Below, piece after piece: positions 33,845 to 43,375 of a stretch of DNA of 51,054 nucleotides. The first letter of the stretch is position 1. Each line of letters starts with the position of its first letter. The position numbers and the translations under genes are program-made. Source of the DNA: an uncultured Alphaproteobacteria bacterium (GTDB lineage: Bacteria; Pseudomonadota; Alphaproteobacteria; Rhodobacterales; Rhodobacteraceae); the NCBI GenBank assembly GCA_902586885.1, contig CACIJG010000012.1, forward strand, positions 1 to 51,054, written 5' to 3'. The notes below the pieces were generated by a model. The model was not told the origin of the DNA and made no database searches. It saw nothing but the letters and a program-made list of their open reading frames with translations.

Positions 33845-34725
33845 TGCATCCAGCTCCTTCTATAATACTTTTTACAATCTTGTCGGGTTTCGGATTTGGT
33901 GTTATTGCATGGGTTGGGTTTCTACAATATTTTTCATTAATTTCGTCTTTAGAAGTTATTGCTTTTTCAATTTTAGGCGGTTTTTTGGCAGTCATAGGAC
34001 TAATTTCGTCCACTTTTCACTTAGCAAATAAAATAAATGCTATTAAGTCATTTTCACAATGGCGGTCTAGTTGGTTGAGCAGAGAGGCAGTGGCTTCAAT
34101 TGTCTCTTTATTATTGGTCTTTATCAATCTAATTATTGTTTATTTTGGAAAAAATACTGTTCCTCTTATCGGGATAATAGCTTCACTTTTTAGCATTGTA
34201 ACCGTCTTTACTACTTCAATGATTTACGCTCAATTAAGATCTGTCCCTTCTTGGAATACACTACTTACCCCTTTTATTTTTATTCTGGCTGCATTAGTCG
34301 GAGCAGCTATTCTACTAAGGCCAGATTATGCCTTATATGGATTGGCAGTTTTGTTGGTTATACAATTTCTGTTTTGGCTCTACAGAGATCAAACAGAAAA
34401 AAACATGAAAACTAATATTTCTACTGCATTAGGCTTTACAGAGGAAAGTTCAATAAGATCTTTTGATAAAGCTCATACCAATCAAAACTATTTATTGAAT
34501 GAAATGGTTTATAAGATTGGAAGAAAACACTCTCGGCGATTGAGGTATCTTTCCGTTTTATTTTCTATTTTCATACCTGTTTCAATAATGCTTTTAGTAA
34601 GATTTGATACTTATGTTGTTGGAGCCATCGTTTCAGTTATACATCTTTTAGGAATGTATTTTTCAAGGTGGTTGTTTTTTGCAGAGGCTAGGCACGCTGT
34701 AAGCTTTTATTATGATCGATCTTAG
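33844..34725 (+). CDS. soeC: Sulfite dehydrogenase, membrane anchor (DmsC-like)
   Basis: The 293-residue membrane protein has about eight helices in the DmsC-type pattern, beginning MHPAPSIILFTILSGFGFG. It passes electrons from SoeB to ubiquinone. The start overlaps the soeB stop by one base (TAATG), so soeBC are coupled. The segment LGMYFSRWLFFAEARHAV near the end is a family feature. Membership of a DMSO-reductase-type anchor is sure; the sulfite role rests on SoeA. Confidence 0.85.
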   Translation: MHPAPSIILFTILSGFGFGVIAWVGFLQYFSLISSLEVIAFSILGGFLAVIGLISSTFHLANKINAIKSFSQWRSSWLSREAVASIVSLLLVFINLIIVYFGKNTVPLIGIIASLFSIVTVFTTSMIYAQLRSVPSWNTLLTPFIFILAALVGAAILLRPDYALYGLAVLLVIQFLFWLYRDQTEKNMKTNISTALGFTEESSIRSFDKAHTNQNYLLNEMVYKIGRKHSRRLRYLSVLFSIFIPVSIMLLVRFDTYVVGAIVSVIHLLGMYFSRWLFFAEARHAVSFYYDRS

Positions 34726-34779
34726 CCTTTTCCACTTGTATTTTCTTTTTAATTTTCTTGAATAGGCTATTATATTTTT

Positions 34780-34806
34780 TTCCTTTACATTATAAGGAAA
34801 TTTTTC
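34780..34806 (+). terminator. Weak AT-rich hairpin with T-run after soeABC
   Basis: TTTCCTT (34780-34786) can pair with AAGGAAA (34795-34801) across an 8-base loop, and TTTTT follows. The stem is only 7 bp with two G-C pairs, so it may be a poor terminator. Its place 55 bp after the soeC stop suits one. The rest of this 190 bp gap shows only AT-rich sequence. Confidence 0.3.
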
Positions 34807-34915
34807 TGAGATCTAGCAAGTATTTATAATCCATGATATGTTCTCGAACATAATATTTTGCTTTAGTTAAAGTACTATACTGCTTGTAAAATCTTTTTTT
34901 AGGAGGATAAAAGAA

Positions 34916-36289
34916 ATGAAAAATGCGTTGGGTTATCTTAAGAAAAATAAGGAAAGATTTGTTAGCGAATTAGCAGAATTTATAACTATTCCTTCCGTTT
35001 CAGCTCTACTAGAACATTTTGACGACATAAAAAAAGCTGCGTCTTGGCTTAAAAAAAGAATGCAAGTCGCAGGGATTGAAAATGTGGAGATTATGGAAAC
35101 AGGTGGACACCCCTCTGTATATGGCGATTGGCTTCATGCTGGTAATGATAAACCTACTGTTCTCGTATATGGGCATTTTGATGTTCAGCCAGTAGACCCT
35201 GTTGATCTTTGGGATGACAATCCATTTTCAGGAAATGTCGTTGACGATAAAATTCATGGCAGAGGAGCCTCTGACGATAAAGGTTCTATGCTTACCCCAA
35301 TTTTAGCTTATGAGAGCATTTTAAACTCAGATAAAAGTTTTCCAATAAATATAAAGTTTCTTTTTGAAGGGCAAGAAGAAGTAGCTTCCCCTGATATGCC
35401 AGCTTTTGTAGAGAAAAACAAAGAAAAATTTGCATGTGATATGATTTTCTCAGCTGATGGCGGTCAATTTTCAGAAACGGAACCAAATTTAGTAGTTGGA
35501 CTAAAGGGAATATTGGGGCTTGAGATCAAAATTACTGGACCAAAAGCAGACAAGCATTCCGGCATGCATGGTAACGCTATAGAAAATCCAATAATGGCAC
35601 TTTCCAAAATTATTAGCTCCATGAAGGATAAAAACGGTAGAATTAGCATTAGTGGGTATTATGACGATGTCCTTGAGCTTAGCAACTCTGAGCGAGTAGA
35701 AATTTCAAAAGTTCCGTTTGATGAAAAAAACTATATCAATGATATGGGTATAAAGGATGTTTCTGGAGAACAAGGCTATACTACCTTAGAAAGAATGGGC
35801 GCTAGACCGTCTTTAGATTTAAATGGTATTTGGGGCGGTTTTCAAGGTGAGGGCACAAAAACCGTTCTACCCTCAGAAGCAACGGCAAAGATAACCTGTC
35901 GTTTGGTTTCCAACCAAAAACCAAAAAAAATATTTGAGCTTATAAAAGCTCATGTTTCCAATAATTTGCCAAAAGGTGTTACTGCTGAGGTAATTTCATT
36001 GCAAGATGAAGGAGAACCTTTCCAAGTTCCAGATAACCATATATCTACTGATATAGCTCGGGAAGTTTTAAAGGACATGTATGGAAAAGATCCTTATATT
36101 ATAAGGGTGGGAGGCTCCATACCAATTTTATCGGCTTTCTTAAAGCATTTAGGTGTTCATGGAACTATGTTTGCTTTTGGTTTGGATGATGAAAATATCC
36201 ATGCACCAAATGAATTTTTTAGACTCAGTAGTTTTTTTAAAGGTCAAGAAGCTTATTGCAGATTGTTTTATAGGTTAGGAAGGAATTAA
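34916..36289 (+). CDS. M20 family dipeptidase (CNDP-like)
   Basis: The 457-residue metallopeptidase hydrolyses dipeptides or related amide bonds with two zinc ions. Motifs are VYGHFDVQPVDPVDLW (metal His and Asp), GRGASDDKGSM (bridging Asp), FEGQEEVASP (catalytic Glu and ligand Glu), and DKHSGMHG in the dimerisation domain (residues about 210-360). The ligand His near the end appears in DDENIHAPNE. The plan fits the M20 CNDP-like branch rather than ArgE. A strong AGGAGG sits 11 bp before the ATG. A DsbA-like gene starts 2 bp after the stop. Confidence 0.92.
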   Translation: MKNALGYLKKNKERFVSELAEFITIPSVSALLEHFDDIKKAASWLKKRMQVAGIENVEIMETGGHPSVYGDWLHAGNDKPTVLVYGHFDVQPVDPVDLWDDNPFSGNVVDDKIHGRGASDDKGSMLTPILAYESILNSDKSFPINIKFLFEGQEEVASPDMPAFVEKNKEKFACDMIFSADGGQFSETEPNLVVGLKGILGLEIKITGPKADKHSGMHGNAIENPIMALSKIISSMKDKNGRISISGYYDDVLELSNSERVEISKVPFDEKNYINDMGIKDVSGEQGYTTLERMGARPSLDLNGIWGGFQGEGTKTVLPSEATAKITCRLVSNQKPKKIFELIKAHVSNNLPKGVTAEVISLQDEGEPFQVPDNHISTDIAREVLKDMYGKDPYIIRVGGSIPILSAFLKHLGVHGTMFAFGLDDENIHAPNEFFRLSSFFKGQEAYCRLFYRLGRN

Positions 36290-36290
36290 A

Positions 36291-37058
36291 ATGATAAAAA
36301 TAAGAGGTTTGAAATTACTTTCCGTATTCGTGCTGCTATTCTTGCATTTTTTTTCTGTTGGAGCTTTAAAGTCTGAGTCCAAATCCTCAGAGATTTTTTC
36401 AAAAAATGAAATCAATGTAATAAAAAAAATTGCTATTGAGGCCTTGTTAGAAAACCCTGAAATTCTTATTGAAGTTAGTAAGATATTGAAAGAGAGAGAT
36501 GAAAAAGAGAAAAGTAAAAACATCTCTAGGTTGTTAAAGGAATATAGAAATCAGCTTTTTGATGTCAGTGATACAGATATATTAGGTAACCCCAATGGTG
36601 ATATAACAATAGTTGAATTTTTTGATTACAATTGTTCATATTGTAAGATAGCTGCCCAAAACATTAGGAAACTGATAAAAAACGATGGCAATATAAGATT
36701 TATTCCCAGAGAGTGGCCTATTTTGAATTCAACAAGTGTTTTTGCGGCTAAGGCTGCTATTGCTTCAATAAAGCAAGATAAATATAAAGATTTTCATTGG
36801 AAATTAATGGAAGAAAAAAGGTTAAGCGAGGATAAGGTCATATCTATTGCAGACGAACTTGATATTGATTTAATCGAATTGGAAGAGGGTATGAATAGTG
36901 AATTTGTAAAGAACCACATAGAAAAATCAGCATTATTGGCAAGAAAAATAGGTTTTTCTGGTACGCCTTTATTTATAATTGAGGATAATTTTGTTCCAGG
37001 ATATGTGCCAATTGAAGAAATGAAAGCAATAATCAATAAAATCAGACAAACCAAATAA
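36291..37058 (+). CDS. Periplasmic DsbA-family thiol-disulfide oxidoreductase
   Basis: The 255-residue protein has a signal or anchor segment (LLSVFVLLFLHFFSVGALK), a charged helical stretch, then a thioredoxin fold from about residue 100 with the active site CSYC and the cis-Pro loop GTPLFII. This is the Com1/BdbD/ScsC-like plan, with an N-terminal helical region before the DsbA domain. It forms, breaks or isomerises disulfides in the periplasm. It follows the dipeptidase by 1 bp and precedes a SOUL protein. A redox partner is not in the immediate neighbourhood. Confidence 0.88.
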   Translation: MIKIRGLKLLSVFVLLFLHFFSVGALKSESKSSEIFSKNEINVIKKIAIEALLENPEILIEVSKILKERDEKEKSKNISRLLKEYRNQLFDVSDTDILGNPNGDITIVEFFDYNCSYCKIAAQNIRKLIKNDGNIRFIPREWPILNSTSVFAAKAAIASIKQDKYKDFHWKLMEEKRLSEDKVISIADELDIDLIELEEGMNSEFVKNHIEKSALLARKIGFSGTPLFIIEDNFVPGYVPIEEMKAIINKIRQTK

Positions 37059-37079
37059 TTTAAGAATAAATATAATGAA

Positions 37080-37685
37080 ATGGGTCTAATTAAACTATTA
37101 ACATTTGTTTTAATCGTTCTTTTTATAGTAGCCATTTTATGGTCTTTTTCACCATCCTTTTTTGAGTCGCCAGACTATAAGACATTAAGGAAAGTGCATA
37201 ATTTTGAGATTAGAGAATATAACAAAAATTTAGTTGTAATGAGTAGCCAAGAGGGAAGTAGAGAAACATCGTTACGGATAGGTTTTTCTAATTTGGCTCG
37301 GTATATAGGAGGCTTAAGTAAGGAGAAAACAAAAATTAGTATGACAGTACCTGTGATACAAGAAAAGACTATTGATAATAAATCCTGGAAAACTCTTTTT
37401 TTTGTGCCAAAAAAGTTTTCTTTATCAAATACTCCCAAGCCTTTAAATAAAAATATAAAAATAAAAGACTCTCCTAAAACTCAATATGCAGTAATTAAGT
37501 TCAACGGATCTCCCAAAAATAAACTGTTGAATGAAAAAACAAAGATTTTGGAAGATTGGATTAAAGGCTTAGGGATTGAATATGACATTAATAAAACTCG
37601 ATATGCTTTTTATCATGGGCCGATGACACCAGGATTTTTACGAAAAAATGAAGTTCATATACCTATAAAAAGAAAAACTAATTAA
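37080..37685 (+). CDS. SOUL family heme-binding protein, membrane-anchored
   Basis: The 201-residue protein has one N-terminal transmembrane segment (LLTFVLIVLFIVAILWSF) followed by a SOUL/HBP domain. Typical strings are ESPDYKTLRKVHNFEIREYN near residue 30 and KTKISMTVPVIQE near residue 81. SOUL proteins bind heme or tetrapyrroles in some organisms; in bacteria the function is unproven. It sits 21 bp after the DsbA-like gene. Its last 8 bp overlap the 3' end of the opposing cyclase gene. Confidence 0.88.
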   Translation: MGLIKLLTFVLIVLFIVAILWSFSPSFFESPDYKTLRKVHNFEIREYNKNLVVMSSQEGSRETSLRIGFSNLARYIGGLSKEKTKISMTVPVIQEKTIDNKSWKTLFFVPKKFSLSNTPKPLNKNIKIKDSPKTQYAVIKFNGSPKNKLLNEKTKILEDWIKGLGIEYDINKTRYAFYHGPMTPGFLRKNEVHIPIKRKTN

Positions 37686-39813
37686 TTTCTAAGCGACATC
37701 TTTCAATATAAATATCTGCAATTTTATCACCAGGTAATTCTTTCTTATACTTCTTAAGATTATTTAAGCACTTTTTATAATTTTTTTCTCGGTAGAGCAT
37801 TAAGCTTTCAGCAAATAATTTTTTTAGATTATTCTTTTTAAATATAATTTCTTCAGATTCCCATTGGTAAACTTCAAAAATAGAGATTTTATTTTGCTTC
37901 CCTTTTACTTCAATGTAGTCTATTTCTCTTCTTGCAATCGACTTGTCACCTAAATTTTTTTCAGTTTCTCCTCCTATAAGCAACGGTACTTTGTAGAATT
38001 TTGTAAGCTCTTCTAGGCGAGCCGCTACGTTTACTGTATCACTAATGACAGACCCCTCTAACCTGTCTTCGACACCTAATGTTCCTAACATTACAGACCC
38101 AGTATTAATGCCTATCCCTATTGATATTGTTGGGCTTTTTTCTTTAACTCTTATTTTATTTAATTTTTCCAGCTTTTTTAGCATATCGAGAGCGCTTTTG
38201 ACCGCGTCCGACCCTTTTTCAGTAAATAAAGCCATTATCGCATCCCCAATATATTTATCTACATAACCATTATGGTTTCGAATGGAAGGAACAACTCCAG
38301 CTAAGTAGTCATTAACAAACTTAAAGTTTTCTGCTGGTTCAAGTTTTTCTGAAATATTGGTAAAAGCTCGTATATCAGAAAATAAAACGCTCATTTCTTT
38401 CTGGACCTGATCTCCTAAGTGAACGTCCAATATAGATTTTTTTTCTAAACTGTTTAAGAGTTGCTCTGGAACAAATCTCTGGTATGCCTCAGTGAGTTGC
38501 ACCTGTTTTCGGAATAAAGACTTTATCTCTTTGGATATTCTGCTGAATGCAATGGTTAAAAAGTTTATGGTTTGATTTTCTTCAGTATTAAATAGATTTT
38601 CATCATTACTAATATTTTCTTTATTAAGTTTTTTCATTGCTTCCACGTCTTGTCTCAGTTCTTTTCTTTGTTCTACAGGTAAAAGACTAGCCAATTTTAA
38701 AGTTTCATTAATAATTTTTTCTTCCTGCTCTTGGCGATTTTTCAAAGTACTAGATCTAATGTTCCCATAGTTAATTAATGCTTCCTTAAAAGATTTCACC
38801 GCTGTAGCTATTTGACCGACTTCATCATTTCTTGATACTGTTACATCAACGTTGGTATTACCGTTAGATAAGGATTTTAAGGCATCAATTGCTCCATAAA
38901 GGGGTTTGAATCCTGCTCTTAAAATAAAAACAATTATAATTCCAATTAATAATAGCGCACTGAGAATTAAGAAACCGGCGATTAAAAATATTCTGTTATA
39001 TTCGCTGATGGCTGAAGTTATATCTCTTATAAAAAAGATAGGTATCACTTCTCCATTTAGTAGGCTGAGTTTGTTTTCATTAAGCGAAAAAGCTCTATTA
39101 TTAGTTTCTATAAACCCCTGGTTGCCCTTGAAATTGGATTCAAAATCTTCAAAAGAAATATATTTTTCTGTAAATAATGGTTTGGCTTTAAGTAAGGCTA
39201 TAAAATCAGCTTGAGCACCTTCAACAAAGCTATCAATAAGTGGGGTAATTTTCTTTCCATATAGTATTGACCCAATAGGGCGACCATTTGAAAAAATCTT
39301 AAAAATAACGATAGAGTTTAACTCATTATTTATTATCCCAAGACCTTTTATGGTATTTTTGAATGTTTTTCCTTTAAAAGTTTCTTCTGAGATGGCTGGT
39401 AAATCAAACGGGTTAACATTGTCATTTGACATGTTATGAACAAATTTTCCATTTTGTTCAAAGATGAAAATATGATCAATAATTTGTTTATCATATAAAC
39501 CAGTAAAAAACTTTTTTATTGATCTTTCAATTAATCTTGGATTTTTTTTCTCAATAGCGGCAATAGCACTTCTTTTTCCTCTTAAGGCCCAGATCGATGG
39601 CATTCCAGGTCGACTATCATATGCGTAAAATTCCATCTGTTTATGACTTGAGTCTAATATTTTTCGCCAAATCACATCTTGGCCAAGTGAAACTTCTGAA
39701 ACTATAGCCTTTTGAATCTGCTCTCTAGAAACAAAATTTTGTACTAGCATTATGCCTGCTATAACAAGTAACGTTGCTATTAATGCGATTATAATTCGTG
39801 TACGTAATAGCAT
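37678..39813 (-). CDS. Membrane-bound class III adenylate/guanylate cyclase with periplasmic sensor
   Basis: The 711-residue signalling protein has a first membrane helix (IIIALIATLLVIAGIMLVQ), a periplasmic region of about 245 residues, a second helix (IAGFLILSALLLIGIIIVFIL), a HAMP segment, a coiled linker and a class III cyclase catalytic domain near residues 470-650. The catalytic domain has metal aspartates in LFSDIRAFT and YIGDAIMALF, with the end-motif EGSVISDTVNVAARLEEL carrying the transition-state Arg and Asn. It makes cAMP (or possibly cGMP) in response to an unknown periplasmic cue. A short helical tail ends the protein. ATG start; divergent from the cytochrome c gene. Confidence 0.93.
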   Translation of the reverse strand: MLLRTRIIIALIATLLVIAGIMLVQNFVSREQIQKAIVSEVSLGQDVIWRKILDSSHKQMEFYAYDSRPGMPSIWALRGKRSAIAAIEKKNPRLIERSIKKFFTGLYDKQIIDHIFIFEQNGKFVHNMSNDNVNPFDLPAISEETFKGKTFKNTIKGLGIINNELNSIVIFKIFSNGRPIGSILYGKKITPLIDSFVEGAQADFIALLKAKPLFTEKYISFEDFESNFKGNQGFIETNNRAFSLNENKLSLLNGEVIPIFFIRDITSAISEYNRIFLIAGFLILSALLLIGIIIVFILRAGFKPLYGAIDALKSLSNGNTNVDVTVSRNDEVGQIATAVKSFKEALINYGNIRSSTLKNRQEQEEKIINETLKLASLLPVEQRKELRQDVEAMKKLNKENISNDENLFNTEENQTINFLTIAFSRISKEIKSLFRKQVQLTEAYQRFVPEQLLNSLEKKSILDVHLGDQVQKEMSVLFSDIRAFTNISEKLEPAENFKFVNDYLAGVVPSIRNHNGYVDKYIGDAIMALFTEKGSDAVKSALDMLKKLEKLNKIRVKEKSPTISIGIGINTGSVMLGTLGVEDRLEGSVISDTVNVAARLEELTKFYKVPLLIGGETEKNLGDKSIARREIDYIEVKGKQNKISIFEVYQWESEEIIFKKNNLKKLFAESLMLYREKNYKKCLNNLKKYKKELPGDKIADIYIERCRLEIN

Positions 39814-39909
39814 TTACGGGTTTCCCAAAGTTTAAAAACAAAACTCTTGTGTTCATCAATAATGTTAAGCTATCATTTTTTTTGAGACTAGGAAATTACA
39901 ATAAAGTTA

Positions 39910-40506
39910 ATGATAAGATTTTTTTGCAAAGAAATTTATCTTGGTTTATGGGCTTTGGTGTTTACTTTTATATTTTTAAGTAATTTAGAAGCTAAACCAA
40001 TTAAAGAATACGTAGAACTTGATAGAGAGGACCTAGCTTTGTTGATTGGTGAAAAAATCTATAATCAACCTGGCGATGGCTGTTGGTCATGTCATGGTTC
40101 AACAGGAATAAAAACAGAGACAACTAATCTTGATAAAGATACAAAAAATAAGAATATAGCAGACTTAAGAAACCCAGCTTCATGGACTTCCTTTAAAATA
40201 ATTCAAAAATACAGTGGAAATAGTACAATGCTTTCACAACGAGATATATCTTTGTCATTAGTTCGTCTCGGTGCAGAAGATTGGAACAATGAGTTGGCGC
40301 CTTTAATAAGAGAATATACTGGTTCAAATATAATTTTCTTTGATGAGCAAATGATAGGTATCCACTCAAAACTATTAAAGAAGAATGCGCGATCAATTAG
40401 CAGAAAATTAAAGAGAGAGAAAGTTAAATTCAAGGCAAGAGATGTAATCGATATTATGGCAACGTCTGTTTTCTATTATATTGAAGAGAGTTTTATAAAA
40501 AAATAG
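39910..40506 (+). CDS. Monoheme c-type cytochrome associated with IorAB-type hydroxylase
   Basis: The 198-residue protein has an N-terminal signal or anchor (LGLWALVFTFIFLSNLEA) and one heme-c site CWSCH at C58-C61-H62. The rest is not a familiar cytochrome domain: a LRNPASWTSFKIIQKYSG segment resembles class I c-type surroundings, but no close family comes to mind. It precedes the two hydroxylase genes by 34 bp on the same strand, so it is a likely periplasmic electron acceptor for that enzyme. SoxX or SoxA identity was considered and not supported. The sixth heme ligand cannot be fixed from sequence. Confidence 0.75.
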   Translation: MIRFFCKEIYLGLWALVFTFIFLSNLEAKPIKEYVELDREDLALLIGEKIYNQPGDGCWSCHGSTGIKTETTNLDKDTKNKNIADLRNPASWTSFKIIQKYSGNSTMLSQRDISLSLVRLGAEDWNNELAPLIREYTGSNIIFFDEQMIGIHSKLLKKNARSISRKLKREKVKFKARDVIDIMATSVFYYIEESFIKK

Positions 40507-40540
40507 GTAAGAAAATTATTTTAAATAAAGGAGATTTACA

Positions 40541-41008
40541 TTGGCACAATTAAAAATTAATGGAAAGAGTTACTTCGTGGATAGTGCTGCAGATACTCCT
40601 CTTTTATGGGTGTTAAGAGAAGATCTAAAGCTTACAGGGACAAAGTTTGGGTGTGGAGGCGGTTATTGTGGCTGTTGCACAGTGCACATCAATGGAGAAG
40701 CTATGAGGTCCTGTAGGATAAGGGTAGGTGATGTAGAAAATGCAATTATCACAACAATTGAAGGTCTCGACCCAGCTTCAAATCATCCAGTTCAGGAGGC
40801 ATGGCTAGACCTCCAGGTTCCTCAGTGTGGATACTGTCAATCGGGACAAATCATGCAGGCAGCTGCACTGCTAGCAGAAAATAACAATCCTAATGATGAA
40901 GAAATCGAAATATCTATGCGAGGTAACCTGTGTAGATGCATGACTTACAAAAGAATTAAGTCAGCAGTAAAAAAAGCTGGAAAAAATATGAGAGAAAGGA
41001 GCGTATAA
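40541..41008 (+). CDS. (2Fe-2S) subunit of isoquinoline 1-oxidoreductase-like enzyme (IorA/CoxS family)
   Basis: The 155-residue protein has the xanthine-oxidase-family iron-sulfur plan: a plant-type 2Fe-2S site (CGGGYCGCCTVHING) near residue 38, then a second helical site with CGYCQSGQ and NLCRCMTYKRI. It relays electrons from the molybdenum subunit. GGAGA lies before a TTG start. Its stop overlaps the start of the large subunit. Length and two-subunit layout fit IorAB, in which an FAD subunit is absent and a cytochrome takes the electrons. Confidence 0.92.
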   Translation: MAQLKINGKSYFVDSAADTPLLWVLREDLKLTGTKFGCGGGYCGCCTVHINGEAMRSCRIRVGDVENAIITTIEGLDPASNHPVQEAWLDLQVPQCGYCQSGQIMQAAALLAENNNPNDEEIEISMRGNLCRCMTYKRIKSAVKKAGKNMRERSV

Positions 41009-43374
41009 TGGACAAAATGAAAACTAACCGTCGATCATTTCTTATAAGTTCAGCAGCAGGTATAAGTACACTTGTTTTCGCTCAAACTGCTGTTGCCCAA
41101 GGCAAAAAGGCTGTTGATCTTTTAAACCCATCTAGTCCTTTAGTTCTTCCTCCAAACTTTGCTCCCAGTGTTTGGTTTACAATGGAGTCGAATGGAAGAA
41201 CTACAGTACATATCTTCAGGAACGAAATGGGGCAACATGTTGGAACTGCTTTCGCTCAAATTGTTGCAGAAGAACTTGGATTGAATTGGAGTGAGGTAAC
41301 TATTGACTACCCGCAGATGGATAATAAAACTATGTCTACATATGGCCTTCAGATGACGGGGGGGAGTTACAGTGTTTTTGAAGAATTTGGAAAACTCTCT
41401 CGAGTAGCTGCGGCAGCAAGAGATATAATTTTGGAGCAGGGTGCAGACTTACTTGGTGCAGAAATAGCAGATTGTCTTGTCGAAAATAGCATGGTCAAGG
41501 ATACCTTAATGGGAGAAAGTATTACTTTTTCAGAAATTTTATCTGAAACTGTGATTGACTATGAAGTAAGCGAGGAAGATCTAAAAAACGTCAAACTAAA
41601 GAAAAGAAGTGAATATAAAATTCTTGGGAAGTCTTTGCCAGCCTTAGATATTCCTGAAAAAATAAATGGATCTGCTAGATTTGCGATTGATGCTCATGTT
41701 CCAAATATGGTATATGCAAAAATAATTGCCCCTCCTCGGAGAATGGGAGCGAAAGTAAAAGGCTTTGACGATACAGAAGCAAAAAAGGTTCCTGGCTACT
41801 TACAAACTATACCTTTTAATCTTCCTGATGAAGCGATTTTTGGTGGTTTTATAACGCATGTTCCTCTTGTAATTGCCAAAAGTTTTCCTTCAGCTATGAG
41901 AGCTGCTCAATCAGTTAAAGTGGATTGGGATCTTGAAAATACATCTGATCTGTCTTCCAAGGATATTGAGGAAGAAGCTAGAAATCTTCTAAGTGACTCT
42001 CGAAATGCAGAAGTTTATTGGAAGGTAGGAGACTATAATTCTTGTAAAGATAAAAACGAATGTGAAGAGGTAGAGTTTGAATACAAGACTTCAATGGTAT
42101 CTCATGTTTCTATGGAACCAATGTCAGCGCTAGCTAATTTTATAGACGGTACATTGCATATTTATGCTGGCCATCAATTAGGAACTACTCTTCCATCCAC
42201 TATAGCTAATTATACTGGATTAAAACCTGAGAACATCATTTATCATCCTCATTTAATTGGTGGATCCTTTGGTAAAAAAATTGAATATGAACTCACAATT
42301 TTGGCTAGTTTGGCTGCCCTTGCTACTAAAAAACCAGTAAAGGTTATTTTTACTAGAGAAGATGATATGGCGTTTGCTCATCCACGCACCCCTACAGTAC
42401 AAAAATTAAGAGCCTTGGTCACATCGAAAGATTGTATTGGCATTAACCACGACGTAGCATGCGCAACTATGCAAATCGCACCATTTTTTCCTGCATTTAC
42501 ACATCCTCCAATTGTAGATGGTAAACCTCTTAAGGACTCTAAAATAAAGCATGAGGCATACGTTATGTTGGGTTCAAATAACTGGTATGACATAGAGAAT
42601 CAGACTGCTAACCATTTCAGACAACTTTCGGTTGAGAAAACTATACCTGTTAGAGCTGTGAGAAGCGTAGGAAATAATTATACAGTTTTCGCGCTTGAAA
42701 CTTTTATTGATGAAATCGCAAATCAAATTGGAGAAGATCCTTTAGCTCTGAGACTATCAAAGCTTAAAGGAAAAGGTGTAAACGCAGGAGCAAGTTTTGG
42801 AAAGAGCCCTTCAGCATCATTCGGTGGTGGCAAGAGGCTGGCTAACGTTTTAAGAATTGCTAGTGGTATGGCAAATTATGGAAGTAACGCTCTAGAAGAA
42901 GGTACCTCACTAGGTATTTCCATTGCAGGTGCTGAGACAAGGTATAATCCATCCTTTTTGGCTTGTATTGCCAAGGTTCACGTTGATAAAAAATCGGCCG
43001 CAATCAAAGTAAAGAAATTAACCTGTGTAGTAGATGTGGGGATAGCTATTAACCCTGACGGAATAAAATCACAGGTGGAAGGTAGTTTATTGTGGGGATT
43101 ATCAAACGCGCTAATGGAAAAGATGACATTAAATCAAGGCGCGGTAGTCGAACGCAATTTTGATACCTATAAATGGCAGAATATTACCAGTATTCCTGAA
43201 TTAGAAATTCATATTGTAGAAAATGGAATTTATCCTAGTGGGGTTGGAGAACCAGCTACGTGTGTGGTTGCCCCTGCGATTGGAAATGCAATCTTCAATG
43301 CTACTGGGGTTAGGCTTAGATCATTACCGTTTTCAAGGGAAGAGCTTTTTGAAGGGCTAGAAAAACAAGCATAA
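41008..43374 (+). CDS. Molybdopterin subunit of isoquinoline 1-oxidoreductase-like enzyme (IorB family), Tat-exported
   Basis: The 788-residue enzyme has a twin-arginine signal (NRRSFLISSAAG, then hydrophobic run to AVAQ), so the complex is periplasmic. Core strings of the xanthine-dehydrogenase family are present: EMGQHVGTAFAQIVAEELG, GGSFGKKIEYELTILASLAA and the C-terminal GVGEPATCVVAPAIGNAI with the catalytic Glu. IorB enzymes hydroxylate N-heterocycles or oxidise aldehydes with water as oxygen source. The substrate is not evident. It overlaps the 2Fe-2S subunit by one base, and the cytochrome is encoded upstream. Its stop lies 1 bp from the convergent gdh stop. Confidence 0.9.
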   Translation: MDKMKTNRRSFLISSAAGISTLVFAQTAVAQGKKAVDLLNPSSPLVLPPNFAPSVWFTMESNGRTTVHIFRNEMGQHVGTAFAQIVAEELGLNWSEVTIDYPQMDNKTMSTYGLQMTGGSYSVFEEFGKLSRVAAAARDIILEQGADLLGAEIADCLVENSMVKDTLMGESITFSEILSETVIDYEVSEEDLKNVKLKKRSEYKILGKSLPALDIPEKINGSARFAIDAHVPNMVYAKIIAPPRRMGAKVKGFDDTEAKKVPGYLQTIPFNLPDEAIFGGFITHVPLVIAKSFPSAMRAAQSVKVDWDLENTSDLSSKDIEEEARNLLSDSRNAEVYWKVGDYNSCKDKNECEEVEFEYKTSMVSHVSMEPMSALANFIDGTLHIYAGHQLGTTLPSTIANYTGLKPENIIYHPHLIGGSFGKKIEYELTILASLAALATKKPVKVIFTREDDMAFAHPRTPTVQKLRALVTSKDCIGINHDVACATMQIAPFFPAFTHPPIVDGKPLKDSKIKHEAYVMLGSNNWYDIENQTANHFRQLSVEKTIPVRAVRSVGNNYTVFALETFIDEIANQIGEDPLALRLSKLKGKGVNAGASFGKSPSASFGGGKRLANVLRIASGMANYGSNALEEGTSLGISIAGAETRYNPSFLACIAKVHVDKKSAAIKVKKLTCVVDVGIAINPDGIKSQVEGSLLWGLSNALMEKMTLNQGAVVERNFDTYKWQNITSIPELEIHIVENGIYPSGVGEPATCVVAPAIGNAIFNATGVRLRSLPFSREELFEGLEKQA

Positions 43375-43375
43375 G

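Noticed and set aside
39910-40506. Cytochrome c considered as SoxX or SoxA
   Set aside because: It has one CWSCH site but lacks the SoxX/SoxA surroundings and is 8 kb from the sox cluster, next to IorAB genes.
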